A stretch of DNA of 64,000 nucleotides. It comes from Planktothrix serta PCC 8927 (GTDB lineage: Bacteria > Cyanobacteriota > Cyanobacteriia > Cyanobacteriales > Microcoleaceae). The translations under genes were made by a program, and so were the position numbers. Below are positions 1 through 8,564 of the stretch, one piece after another (position 1 is the first letter of the stretch; the number at the start of each line of letters is the position of its first letter). The stretch covers positions 97,402 through 161,401 of the forward strand of contig NZ_LR734888.1 in NCBI RefSeq assembly GCF_900010725.2. The letters are read 5' to 3'. The notes beneath the pieces are model-generated. The model was not told the DNA's origin. It saw only the letters and a program-made list of their open reading frames with translations, and did not search any database.

Positions 1-455
1 GAAGAATCAGAATCCTCACTAGCGACCAGGGTAACAGTAAACCAAGCGATCAGGGCAACTATTCCCACCCAAAAGGGGATCTTCAAAGTGCTTAAAATCC
101 AAGTGATTACGGTATAACAGACAAATACCCCCGTTAACCAACCCACAGGAATTGTTGGGGAAGTAGGGGGAGGCGGGGAAGCCGGGGATACAGGGGGAGG
201 CGGGGAAGCCGGGGATACAGGGGATACAGAGGGAGCAGGGGATACAGGGGGAGGGTTACTGAGATAGGTTTTTAAGGTTTCGTAAGCTTGGCTAATTTGT
301 TTAAATTTTTCTTCAGCTTGAGCTTGTAAGGGAGAATTTTGGGGATAGCGATCGGGATGCCAAATTAACGCCTGATAGCGATAGGCTTGTCTCACTTCCT
401 CTAAGGAGGCTCCAGGTTTTAGCTCTAAAATTTTATAGTATTTTTCGATCTCCAC
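1..455 (-). CDS. J-domain (DnaJ-like) membrane protein, 3' end beyond window
   Basis: The reverse-strand translation from a GTG at 455 gives a J domain in the first 65 or so residues, with the diagnostic HPD at residues 33-35 (IWHPDRYP). A Pro/Ser-rich linker encoded by a short tandem repeat follows, and then two hydrophobic stretches that look membrane-spanning. J domains stimulate the ATPase of Hsp70 (DnaK) through HPD. With no Gly/Phe region or zinc finger visible, this is a class C-type J protein probably anchored in a membrane. No in-frame ATG occurs between the upstream TAG and this GTG, so GTG is the chosen start. The frame is open to the window edge. It is divergent from polA. Confidence 0.85.
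   Translation of the reverse strand, partial: MEIEKYYKILELKPGASLEEVRQAYRYQALIWHPDRYPQNSPLQAQAEEKFKQISQAYETLKTYLSNPPPVSPAPSVSPVSPASPPPPVSPASPPPPTSPTIPVGWLTGVFVCYTVITWILSTLKIPFWVGIVALIAWFTVTLVASEDSDS
166..254. repeat. 27-bp tandem repeat inside the J-protein linker
   Basis: Two consecutive, nearly identical 27-bp units (166-192, 193-219) plus partial copies to about 254 encode the Pro-Ser-Val/Ala-rich linker of the J-domain protein. The G-rich strand is the plus strand. Copy number is likely to vary between strains (inference). Confidence 0.75.
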
Positions 456-547
456 GTTTGAAATCTGTTGATCTTTTCTTATTTTGACCTACAAAGGGAG
501 AAGACAGATCGCTAAAATAGGGATTGTATTGCGCTTGGATTAAAACA

Positions 548-3433
548 GTGTTGGAACATCCTCTATTGCTTTTGGTTGATGGTCATTCGTTGGCGTTTCG
601 TTCCTATTATGCCTTTGGGAAAAGTCGCCAAGGGGGGTTACGCACCTCAACGGGTATTCCGACGAGCGTTTGTTTTGGGTTTTTTAAGTCGTTATTAGAT
701 GTAATGGCGAGTCAAAAACCGGATTATTTAGCGATCGCTTTTGATTTAAAAGACCCAACCTTTCGTCATGAAGCGGATGAAAACTACAAAGCAGATCGAA
801 CGGAAACCCCTCAAGATTTTATTGAGGATATACTAAATTTACAAGGGTTATTACAAGCCTTAGATTTAAGCATTGTCACGGCTTCGGGTTATGAAGCGGA
901 TGATATTTTAGGAACGTTAGCGAGCCGAGGAAGTCAGGAGGGATATCGGGTTAAAGTTTTATCGGGAGATCAGGATTTATTTCAATTAATTGATATTGAA
1001 AAACGGATTAGTATTTTACATTTGGAACCGGGAAAAGGTAGCAGCACTACAGAATTTTTGGCTCAACAGGTTTATGATAAATTACAGATTTATCCCCATC
1101 AAGTCATTGATTATAAAGCCTTGTGTGGGGATAAATCCGATAATATTCCAGGGGTGAAAGGCATTGGCAAAACAACAGCCGTTAAATTATTAGCAGAATA
1201 TGGTTCTTTAGAAAATATCTATGCCCATATTGAGGAAATTAAAGGCGCAACTCGCACAAAATTAGAGGAAGGAAAAGCCGATGCGGATCATTCTCAAACC
1301 TTGGCGCGAATTATTCAAGATGTGCCCTTAGAGGTTGCTTTAGAAAATTTGAAATTGCAAGGGTTTGATCAAGGTAAAATTCAACCAATTTTAGAACATT
1401 TACAATTGCAAACATTTTTAGATAAAATTAATCAAATTCAAAAGCAATTTAAAGGAAATATTCAACCCGAAGTATCTGAACCTTCGGTTAATATCGAGGA
1501 AGATACAAGTTTTTATACCAGGGAAGAAACGGAAATTGATCGACAAAAAAAATTAGAAAATAGTCCCAAATCTCAAATTCAATTACGTTTAATTCAAACC
1601 TCAGAAGCCTTAGAACAGTTAATTGATATTTTAAAAAGTCATACTGATCCTAACTTTCCTGTTGCTTGGGATACGGAAACAACCTCTTTAGAACATCGAG
1701 AAGCGGAATTAGTGGGAATTGGTTGTTGTTGGGGAACAGAGCCAACGGATGTGGCTTATATTCCATTAAATCATACTCAAGGAACGAATTTAGAAAAAAC
1801 TCAAACCTTAAATCTTTTACGTCCGATTTTAGAAAGCGATCGCTATCCGAAAACCTTTCAAAATGCTAAATATGATCGATTAATTTTTAGAGTTCATGGG
1901 ATAGAATTAAAAGGAGTTGTCTTTGATCCGATGTTAGCAAATTATGTATTAAATCCTGAAGATAATCATAATTTAATTGATTTAACCCGAAAATATTTAG
2001 GTACAGAATTAATCGCGCCGAGCTATAAGGAATTAGTACCCAAAGGAAAAACTATTGCAGATATTAATATTGCTCAAGTAGCCGAATATTGTGGAATGCA
2101 GGTTTATGTCACTTTTCAATTAGTGGATAAAATTAAAGCAGAATTTATAGATAAACCTCAATTATTGAAACTTCTAACAGAAGTTGAACAGCCTTTAGAA
2201 TGTGTTTTAGCCGATATGGAATATTGGGGAGTGCATCTGGATATTGAATACTTACAGACCTTAGCCGAACAATTAGATAAACAGTTAGAAAGTATTGAAA
2301 ATCAAGCTTATAAACTAGCGGGAGAAACCTTTAATTTAGGTTCGCCTAAACAACTCAGTAAACTTTTATTTGAAACGTTAGGATTAGATATAAAAAAAAC
2401 CCGACAAATTAAAACAGGATATTCAACGGATGTGAATGTTTTAGAAAAATTACAAGGAGATCACCCCATTATTGATATAATATTAGAACATCGAACCTTA
2501 GCTAAACTGAAGTCAACTTATGTGGATGCTTTACCGACATTAGTTGATTCACAACAACAAATTCATACCAGTTTTAACCAAACCATTACCGCAACGGGAC
2601 GGTTATCTTCTTCTAATCCTAATTTACAGAATATTCCGATTAAAACTGAATTTTCTCGAAAAATCAGAAAAGCATTTACGACCGAACCGAACTGGTTATT
2701 AGTTTCAGCAGACTATTCTCAAATTGAACTCAGAATTTTAGCCCATTTAAGTCAAGAACCGATTTTATTAGAAGCCTATCAAAATAATCAAGATGTTCAT
2801 ACGGTGACGGCTAAGTTATTATTTGAAAAAGAAACCGTAACATCGGAAGAAAGACGATTAGGGAAAACGATTAATTTTGGGGTAATCTATGGAATGGGGG
2901 CGCAACGATTTGCGCGAGAAGCAAAAGTAAGCAGTGCAGAAGGTAAAATATTTATTGAACGCTTTAACCAACGCTATTCCCAGGTTTTTGCGTATTTAGA
3001 ATATGTTAAAAAACAAGCCATTTCTCAAAGATATGTCGAAACGATATTAGGACGAAGACGTTATTTTGAATTCCAAGGAAGCAGTCTTCAAGGGTTAAAA
3101 GGAGTTGATATAAATTCGATTAATTTAACTCAATTAAGTAAAAAAATGGGTCAAAATGATTCCCAACTCTTAAGAGCCGCTGCTAACGCTCCCATTCAAG
3201 GTTCGAGTGCTGATATTATTAAAATGGCGATGGTACAAGTGCATCAACTTTTAACCCAATATCAATCTCGATTAGTATTACAAGTTCATGATGAATTAGT
3301 CTTTGAAATTCCTGAGACGGAATGGGAAGAAATTCAACCTAAAATTAAGAACATTATGGAGCAAGTGCTTCCCTTAAGTGTGCCTTTGGTTGTCGATATT
3401 CACGCTGGACAGAATTGGATGGAAGCGAAGTAA
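548..3433 (+). CDS. polA: DNA polymerase I
   Basis: Full-length PolA of about 961 residues: N-terminal 5'-3' exonuclease/FEN domain, central 3'-5' exonuclease fold, C-terminal family A polymerase. Polymerase motifs are intact: motif A DYSQIELR (D722), motif B RRLGKTINFGVIYG, motif C QVHDELVF (D915). In the proofreading domain Exo I has D375 and E377 (DTE) and Exo II has D443. The Exo III motif reads YCGMQ (Y514, Q518), where family members with active proofreading have Asp four residues after Tyr. It acts in Okazaki fragment maturation and repair. The frame is open upstream to a TTG at 524. I prefer GTG 548 (or TTG 551), just before the conserved LLLVDGHSLAFRSYYAF, although no clear Shine-Dalgarno decides it. 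Confidence 0.97.
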   Translation: MLEHPLLLLVDGHSLAFRSYYAFGKSRQGGLRTSTGIPTSVCFGFFKSLLDVMASQKPDYLAIAFDLKDPTFRHEADENYKADRTETPQDFIEDILNLQGLLQALDLSIVTASGYEADDILGTLASRGSQEGYRVKVLSGDQDLFQLIDIEKRISILHLEPGKGSSTTEFLAQQVYDKLQIYPHQVIDYKALCGDKSDNIPGVKGIGKTTAVKLLAEYGSLENIYAHIEEIKGATRTKLEEGKADADHSQTLARIIQDVPLEVALENLKLQGFDQGKIQPILEHLQLQTFLDKINQIQKQFKGNIQPEVSEPSVNIEEDTSFYTREETEIDRQKKLENSPKSQIQLRLIQTSEALEQLIDILKSHTDPNFPVAWDTETTSLEHREAELVGIGCCWGTEPTDVAYIPLNHTQGTNLEKTQTLNLLRPILESDRYPKTFQNAKYDRLIFRVHGIELKGVVFDPMLANYVLNPEDNHNLIDLTRKYLGTELIAPSYKELVPKGKTIADINIAQVAEYCGMQVYVTFQLVDKIKAEFIDKPQLLKLLTEVEQPLECVLADMEYWGVHLDIEYLQTLAEQLDKQLESIENQAYKLAGETFNLGSPKQLSKLLFETLGLDIKKTRQIKTGYSTDVNVLEKLQGDHPIIDIILEHRTLAKLKSTYVDALPTLVDSQQQIHTSFNQTITATGRLSSSNPNLQNIPIKTEFSRKIRKAFTTEPNWLLVSADYSQIELRILAHLSQEPILLEAYQNNQDVHTVTAKLLFEKETVTSEERRLGKTINFGVIYGMGAQRFAREAKVSSAEGKIFIERFNQRYSQVFAYLEYVKKQAISQRYVETILGRRRYFEFQGSSLQGLKGVDINSINLTQLSKKMGQNDSQLLRAAANAPIQGSSADIIKMAMVQVHQLLTQYQSRLVLQVHDELVFEIPETEWEEIQPKIKNIMEQVLPLSVPLVVDIHAGQNWMEAK

Positions 3434-3510
3434 TGATGCTTTTACGATTATCGTAGCTACTGAGTTTTTCTGGAGTAAGATCGACATTTTCTAAAGTCAT
3501 ATTTATTGAA

Positions 3511-3873
3511 CTAAATTTCTATTTCAGGTAATAGGTTCATTAATTTAGCCACGACTTGAACTAGGACTTCTGGAGGCATTTTACAAGCAAACTCTGCTTG
3601 TCTTGCTTGCCAATCAAATGATTTAATTTGATCGGCTAAAACAACTCCTGATACTGCCAATCCTTCGGGAATTGGTACTTCAAAAGGATAACCTTTTATT
3701 CGGCTAGTAATTGGACAGACTAAAGCTAGTCTAACTCGACGATTATATGTTGTTTTTGAGATAACAATAGCTGGACGGCGACCAGCCTGTTCCCTGCCCA
3801 TTTGCGGAATAAAGTCAATCCAAATGATATCACCTTGACGGGGAATATACAACTGAGAATCATCGGATTTCAT
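3511..3873 (-). CDS. MazF/PemK-family toxin (endoribonuclease)
   Basis: A 120-residue protein with the MazF/PemK signature. It has the N-terminal QGDIIWIDFIPQMGREQAGRRPAIVIS strand-loop-strand (Gly-Asp, then G-x-E-x-x-x-x-RPAIVIS, quoted in parts), then a VCPITS strand and VLADQIKSFDW near the middle. This family cleaves mRNA at short single-stranded sequences and is held inactive by its antitoxin. The gene lies 3 bp downstream of a 71-residue partner in the same direction, the classic antitoxin-toxin order. The length matches the family and no lesion is visible. Confidence 0.88.
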   Translation of the reverse strand: MKSDDSQLYIPRQGDIIWIDFIPQMGREQAGRRPAIVISKTTYNRRVRLALVCPITSRIKGYPFEVPIPEGLAVSGVVLADQIKSFDWQARQAEFACKMPPEVLVQVVAKLMNLLPEIEI

Positions 3874-3876
3874 ATA

Positions 3877-4092
3877 TTATGTTTCCAGTCCAATCTCACT
3901 ATGGATGCTATCAGGTTTGATTGCTGCTAATAATTGATTCAATTGACTCTCTTTTTGAATTAAACAAGGTAATTTAGCAGCAATAATTTGAATAGCTAAA
4001 TATTCTATTGATTCTTCTTTTAGGTCAGCTAGTAAAGAGAGTTGCTCAAAAAGGGTTTCCGAAATTTCTAATGTTACTTTGTGGCTATTCAT
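3877..4092 (-). CDS. Antitoxin partner of the MazF-like toxin
   Basis: A 71-residue protein starting MNSHKVTLEISETLFEQL. The strand-helix-helix pattern of the first 40 residues resembles ribbon-helix-helix antitoxins: a short beta strand with alternating hydrophobics, then two helices. The C-terminal half is less conserved and would be expected to wrap the toxin. It precedes the toxin by 3 bp and was almost certainly co-transcribed with it. I infer the antitoxin role from position and fold pattern; I do not recognise the exact family. Autorepression of the pair is typical for such modules, but I saw no operator. Confidence 0.7.
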   Translation of the reverse strand: MNSHKVTLEISETLFEQLSLLADLKEESIEYLAIQIIAAKLPCLIQKESQLNQLLAAIKPDSIHSEIGLET

Positions 4093-4421
4093 TTAACACC
4101 TACTTATTTCGTAATCTACCAGTTTTCAAATGAATAATGTACAGATTAAAGATTATTTACCCGATCAATACTATATATGAATTATAACCCCGGCTCGGTC
4201 AAATCGTAATTTTCACGGTGAAATTGAACATAATTCCGGCTTTGCGTAGGACTATAAAAATGAAACAGCCCTGGGGGGGTATCCTGGGGGAGGGGTATCG
4301 AGGCAGAAGTACATAACAAGTATTAAGAAACGTAAATGTTATGTAACGAGTTGTCAAAACCACTTTTATTATGCAATGACTTGGGTTATTGTATACCTAT
4401 ACACAGAAAAGCCCACAAACA
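4093..4421. other. Intergenic region with G-rich tract
   Basis: This divergent gap separates the toxin-antitoxin pair from the following plus-strand gene. At 4273-4295 three long G runs (7, 5 and 4 G) are spaced by 6 and 1 bases, fitting a G-quadruplex-capable pattern if the first run is split. GGGGTATC occurs twice within it. Nothing else recognisable was found, and promoters could not be fixed. Confidence 0.4.
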
Positions 4422-4949
4422 ATGTGTTCTCAAAGACTGACCATTGCAATCCCAGGCTCCTTGTATGAGCGGTTGCAGCACGTCAAAAAAGACATCAACA
4501 TATCTGGCTTGTGCCAGGAGGCGTTGAATATGGCAATTACATTAAAAGAAACCCAAGCTCAAACTCCAATTCAAACCCAAACTTTCGACCGGAAACAGTT
4601 AATTGAACGGTTGAAACTCGGAAAAAAACTGTTAACGGCGCAGATTAGAGAACAAGGCTGTCAGTTAGGCTTAAAATCAGCCCTGAGTCTTTCCTATACA
4701 GAATTCCAACGGATTGAATATCTTCATCGAGGTCATGCTAGAATCTGCGCTAGTTCATTTGCAGATATGTGGCAATGGTTAGCGTCTCGTCAAACAGACA
4801 ATTCCATGCAATTTGTAGATGACGAATTAAGCGAACTTATCCCTCTAAATGAGGAAAATAAAACGATTTTTGTTGAAGGTTGGATTGAAGGAGTATTATC
4901 GATTTGGAATCAAATTAAAGACGAAGTGAATGATGCAGATTTAGACTAA
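4422..4949 (+). CDS. Uncharacterised protein with ribbon-helix-helix-like N-terminus (copy 1)
   Basis: 175 residues from ATG 4422 (the frame also opens upstream at TTG 4389). The first 40 residues (RLTIAIPGSLYERLQ, then SGLCQEALNMAI) resemble a ribbon-helix-helix DNA-binding fold. The rest is a helical domain with LREQG-like and LSYxEFxRIE segments and an acidic tail. The next gene repeats the same domain order from EALNMAI onward, so the two are tandem paralogues. Their function is unknown to me. The RHH-like start suggests a transcription factor or antitoxin-like origin, but no toxin partner is adjacent. Confidence 0.75.
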   Translation: MCSQRLTIAIPGSLYERLQHVKKDINISGLCQEALNMAITLKETQAQTPIQTQTFDRKQLIERLKLGKKLLTAQIREQGCQLGLKSALSLSYTEFQRIEYLHRGHARICASSFADMWQWLASRQTDNSMQFVDDELSELIPLNEENKTIFVEGWIEGVLSIWNQIKDEVNDADLD

Positions 4950-4998
4950 AATTTGCCGATTAATTAACAAAGATAGCAGCAGCCGGGAGGCTTTGAAC

Positions 4999-5400
4999 AT
5001 GGCTATTTGTCTCCAAGAACAAATCGTTGGATATTTTGATTCTGAATCGCTGGTACAACGGCTACGTCAGGAAAAAAAAGAGGTATTAGAACAAGTCCGA
5101 GAACAAGGATTTAACTTTGGCATTAAATCTGCCAGTAGCCTTTCTTATCCAGAATTTCATCGGATTGAATGTCTGAGCGTTGCAGGTGTAAATACAGACT
5201 CTGAAGCTTTTGCTGAAATGTGGGAGTTATTAGACTCTCGCCACTATCAAAAAGAGATGCGATTAGACAAGGGTGCAGTCAGCAATCTTTTACCCTGTGA
5301 TGATGATAATAAGGCAGCTTTTGTGAACAGTTGGATGGCGGGTGTTTTATTGGTTTGGAATCAAATTAAAAACCAAGTAGATGAAGAAGCAATCCAATAA
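4999..5400 (+). CDS. Paralogue of the preceding protein lacking most of the RHH-like N-terminus (copy 2)
   Basis: 133 residues from ATG 4999. From EALNMAI on it aligns with the upstream gene throughout (REQGFNFGIKSASSLSY against REQGCQLGLKSALSLSY; WNQIK near both C-termini). Upstream in frame, a remnant reading INKDSSSREAL continues the similarity for about 15 codons and then stops matching. The copy has therefore lost about 30 residues, including the presumed DNA-binding strand. GGGAGG at 4985-4990 lies 8 bases before ATG 4999 and could serve as a Shine-Dalgarno, so the shortened protein may still be made. Alternatively this is an early pseudogene. Confidence 0.65.
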   Translation: MAICLQEQIVGYFDSESLVQRLRQEKKEVLEQVREQGFNFGIKSASSLSYPEFHRIECLSVAGVNTDSEAFAEMWELLDSRHYQKEMRLDKGAVSNLLPCDDDNKAAFVNSWMAGVLLVWNQIKNQVDEEAIQ

Positions 5401-5406
5401 TTCCAG

Positions 5407-5434
5407 GTGGAGACGCAAGATTTTGCGTCTCTAC
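5407..5434. repeat. Palindromic GTGGAGACGCAA hairpin repeat
   Basis: A 12-bp stem (5407-5418 with 5423-5434, one G-T pair) with a GATT loop lies just after the copy-2 gene. It belongs to the GTAGAGACGC-type palindromes often scattered in cyanobacterial genomes (from memory). A related copy lies at 47296-47335. There is no T tract, so it is not a standard terminator. Confidence 0.6.
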
Positions 5435-5504
5435 TGTTAATCATCCGAAATTCTCCAGGAGGCGGTGGTAGATTTAGGGTAATTCCTCAATCAATCAGTT
5501 AACA

Positions 5505-5897
5505 ATGAACCGATTTCAAAAATCTTGGAGAATTGCCTGCCTCCTCTATTTCCTGATGTTATTATTAATTGTAATTACAGCAGATTTGGGGAATTTACCT
5601 TATTATTGGTTAGAAAAACTTCCCTTTTATGATGTTTATGGACACTTTATTTTATATGGAATTGCATCTGTCCTCAGCCATCAAGCATTAGGAAGACAGA
5701 AGCTTGTAATTTATAACATTTTTCTTCCCTTGGGGCCATTTTTATTTGCCCTAGTCACAATTGCAGAAGAAATGATGCAAACTCTTTTTCCGAGTCGTAC
5801 CTTTAGTTTACTCGATTTAAGCGCAAGTTTAATCGGGATTATTGTATTTTACTATATAGGAGAATTATGTTACTATTTTTATTATAAAAATCACTAA
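5505..5897 (+). CDS. VanZ-like membrane protein
   Basis: 130 residues with four predicted transmembrane helices. VanZ-family landmarks are visible: the D-x-x-x-HF-x-x-YG segment (VYGHFILYGIAS) after the first helix, the EEMMQTLFPSRTFSLLDL segment corresponding to the family E-x-x-Q-x-x-x-P-x-R-x-x-x-x-x-D pattern, and a final hydrophobic helix. VanZ proteins are linked to teicoplanin resistance in enterococci, but the role of cyanobacterial members is unknown. It stands alone on the plus strand. I noted nothing unusual. Confidence 0.8.
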   Translation: MNRFQKSWRIACLLYFLMLLLIVITADLGNLPYYWLEKLPFYDVYGHFILYGIASVLSHQALGRQKLVIYNIFLPLGPFLFALVTIAEEMMQTLFPSRTFSLLDLSASLIGIIVFYYIGELCYYFYYKNH

Positions 5898-6044
5898 AAT
5901 TTGCTCAAATTATAATCATCAAATAAAATTACTCTTGCTTGTTGAACTTGATTGTGAGAAAATCCCAAAGATTCCAAGGGTGAATTTCGTTCTATAATAA
6001 AACGTTTGAAGTTCACTCAATCTCACAGAATTATCCTTAACGGC

Positions 6045-8447
6045 ATGAGCAATCAAAGCCCCATTCCCAATATTCCTGATTATACTTGGAGTCGTCCCAT
6101 TGGTTTAGGCTGGGAAAAACCCTATACGGTTCGTTACGCCAGTAATTTAGATGATGGCCCTTGGCACGGAATGCCTTTAGGGGGGTTGGGTGCAGGTTGT
6201 ATTGGACGTTCTTCACGCGGAGATTTTAACCTTTGGCATTTGGACGGGGGTGAACATATTTTTCGGACAATTCCCGCTTGTCAATTTAGCGTTTTTGAAG
6301 AAATAAACGGTCATAAAAAAGCTTATGCTTTATCAACAGAACCCCCAGAAGATGGGAGTTTATCGGCGTGGAATTGGTATCCTAATCCTACAAATTATCC
6401 TGAACAAACGGGAACCTATCATGCGTTATATCCCCGCAGTTGGTTTGTTTATGAAAATGTCTTTTCTGCACAATTAAGTTGTGAACAATTTTCTCCGATT
6501 TGGGCTAAAAACTATCAAGAAAGTAGTTATCCGATTGCAATTTTTGAATGGATTGCTCATAATCCAACGGATGAACCGATTACCTTAAGTATTTTATTAA
6601 CTTGGGAAAATACAATAGGATGGTTTACTAATAGTTTAGCCAGTCCAGAAGTCACCGTTAGAGATGATGGGAGTCCGGTTTATGAATATCAACCTCGCTG
6701 GGGAAAAAGTGCAGGAAATGTGAATCGATTAGTTGAAGATTTTCATCGCATTGGCTGTTTAATGACTCACCCAAGCACTAATGAAGAAGTGCAGGAAGGG
6801 GAAGGACAAATAGCGATCGCAACGATTATAAATCCTGCGGTTGAAGTGTATTATCAAACCCGTTGGAACCCCACAGGAAGCGGAGAAGACATTTGGCATT
6901 GTTTTTCAGAAGATGGCACACTATTAGATCAAGAAAGTGAACATCCCGCTAAAGAAGGTGAACAACTTGCCGTTGCTTTAGCGGTTAAATTTACAATTAG
7001 ACCGGGAAAAACTCGCAAGATTCCCTTTTATTTATCCTGGGATTTACCCGTTACAGAATTTGCATCAGGGATTAATTATTATCGACGTTATACTGATTTT
7101 TTTGGTCGCAATGGTCACAATGCTTGGTCAATGATTCGCACGGCGATGAAACATTCTGACACTTGGCGAGAACAAATTGAACTTTGGCAAAATCCAATTT
7201 TACAGCGTCAAGATTTACCGAATTGGTTTAAAATGGCGCTGTTTAATGAGTTATATTTACTCACTGATGGGGGAGCGATTTGGAGCGCGGCGGATGAACG
7301 TGATCCTATCGGTCAATTTGGGGTTTTAGAATGTTTAGATTATCGTTGGTATGAAAGTTTAGATGTACGATTATATGGATCATTTTCTTTATTAATGTTA
7401 TGGCCGGAGTTAGAAAAATCGATATTAATTGCCTATTCTCGTGCGATTTCTCAAGGAGATAATACGCCTCGAATTATTGGTTATAATCAAGCCTCTGCTA
7501 TTAGAAAAGCCGTAGGTGCAACTCCCCATGATTTAGGGGCACCAAATGAACATCCTTGGGAAAAAACCAATTACACCAGTTATCAAGATTGTAATCTCTG
7601 GAAGGATTTATCCTGTGATTTTGTTCTGCAAGTTTATCGAGATTTTCTATTAACGGGGGGAACAGATTATGAGTTTTTAAAAGATTGTTGGTCAGCAATG
7701 GTTGAAACCTTGGATTATCTCAAAACTTTTGATTTAGATCAAGATTCAATTCCTGAAAATAGCGGTGCACCGGATCAAACTTTTGATGATTGGAGATTAC
7801 AGGGAATTAGTGCCTATTGTGGGGGGTTATGGTTAGCGGCATTAGAAGCGGTAATTGCTATGGGGAATACCTTAGAAAAAGCGGGATTATCTGAAACAGT
7901 TCAACCTGATCCTAAAACGGTGATTTCTACCTATCAAACTTGGTTAGAAATAGCTAAACCTCTCTATCATCAAACCCTCTGGAATGGTCAATATTATCGT
8001 TTAGATAGTGATAGTGGTTCTGATGTGGTTATGGCAGATCAATTATGTGGTCAATTCTATGCTAGATTATTAGGATTGCCGGATATTGTTCCCCCAGATT
8101 GTACAATTTCGGCATTAAAAACGGTTTATGATTCCTGTTTTAAAAAGTTTCATAATGGACAATTTGGCGCAGCGAATGGTGTTAGACCGACTGGAAAAGC
8201 GGTTAATCCTCAAGATACCCATCCTTTAGAAGTTTGGACAGGAATTAATTTTGGGTTAGCTGCCTTTTTATTACAAATGGGAATGAAAGCAGAAGCGTTA
8301 GAATTAACGGAAGTTGTAGTTAAACAAATCTATGAAAATGGCTTACAATTTCGGACTCCAGAAGCGATTACAGCCGTTGGAACTTTCCGCGCTAGTCATT
8401 ATTTAAGAGCTATGGCAATTTGGGCAATTTATTACCAATATTTGTAA
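6045..8447 (+). CDS. GH116-family beta-glucosidase / GBA2-like glucosylceramidase
   Basis: About 800 residues from ATG 6045 (the frame opens at TTG 6006). The N-terminal half has the GBA2-type beta-sandwich with the characteristic GMPLGGLGAGCIGRSSRGDFN near residue 60, and the C-terminal half is an (alpha/alpha)6 barrel. Expected catalytic neighbourhoods are present: YRWYESLDVRLYGS, containing the likely nucleophile Glu, and APDQTFDDW, containing the likely acid/base Asp (from memory of GH116 enzymes). Members hydrolyse beta-glucosides and glucosylceramide. The natural cyanobacterial substrate is not known to me. No signal peptide is seen, so it is probably cytoplasmic. The downstream ABC exporter starts 117 bp later and may be co-transcribed. 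Confidence 0.9.
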   Translation: MSNQSPIPNIPDYTWSRPIGLGWEKPYTVRYASNLDDGPWHGMPLGGLGAGCIGRSSRGDFNLWHLDGGEHIFRTIPACQFSVFEEINGHKKAYALSTEPPEDGSLSAWNWYPNPTNYPEQTGTYHALYPRSWFVYENVFSAQLSCEQFSPIWAKNYQESSYPIAIFEWIAHNPTDEPITLSILLTWENTIGWFTNSLASPEVTVRDDGSPVYEYQPRWGKSAGNVNRLVEDFHRIGCLMTHPSTNEEVQEGEGQIAIATIINPAVEVYYQTRWNPTGSGEDIWHCFSEDGTLLDQESEHPAKEGEQLAVALAVKFTIRPGKTRKIPFYLSWDLPVTEFASGINYYRRYTDFFGRNGHNAWSMIRTAMKHSDTWREQIELWQNPILQRQDLPNWFKMALFNELYLLTDGGAIWSAADERDPIGQFGVLECLDYRWYESLDVRLYGSFSLLMLWPELEKSILIAYSRAISQGDNTPRIIGYNQASAIRKAVGATPHDLGAPNEHPWEKTNYTSYQDCNLWKDLSCDFVLQVYRDFLLTGGTDYEFLKDCWSAMVETLDYLKTFDLDQDSIPENSGAPDQTFDDWRLQGISAYCGGLWLAALEAVIAMGNTLEKAGLSETVQPDPKTVISTYQTWLEIAKPLYHQTLWNGQYYRLDSDSGSDVVMADQLCGQFYARLLGLPDIVPPDCTISALKTVYDSCFKKFHNGQFGAANGVRPTGKAVNPQDTHPLEVWTGINFGLAAFLLQMGMKAEALELTEVVVKQIYENGLQFRTPEAITAVGTFRASHYLRAMAIWAIYYQYL

Positions 8448-8564
8448 CCACAAAGACACGAAGACACGAAGAAGGATAATTCAAGTGAAGTTTTTTCCTC
8501 CGGTGTTCCCTGTTCCCTGCTCTAAAATATGATAGGTTAAAAAAGGCGTTTTGATGAGCACAAC

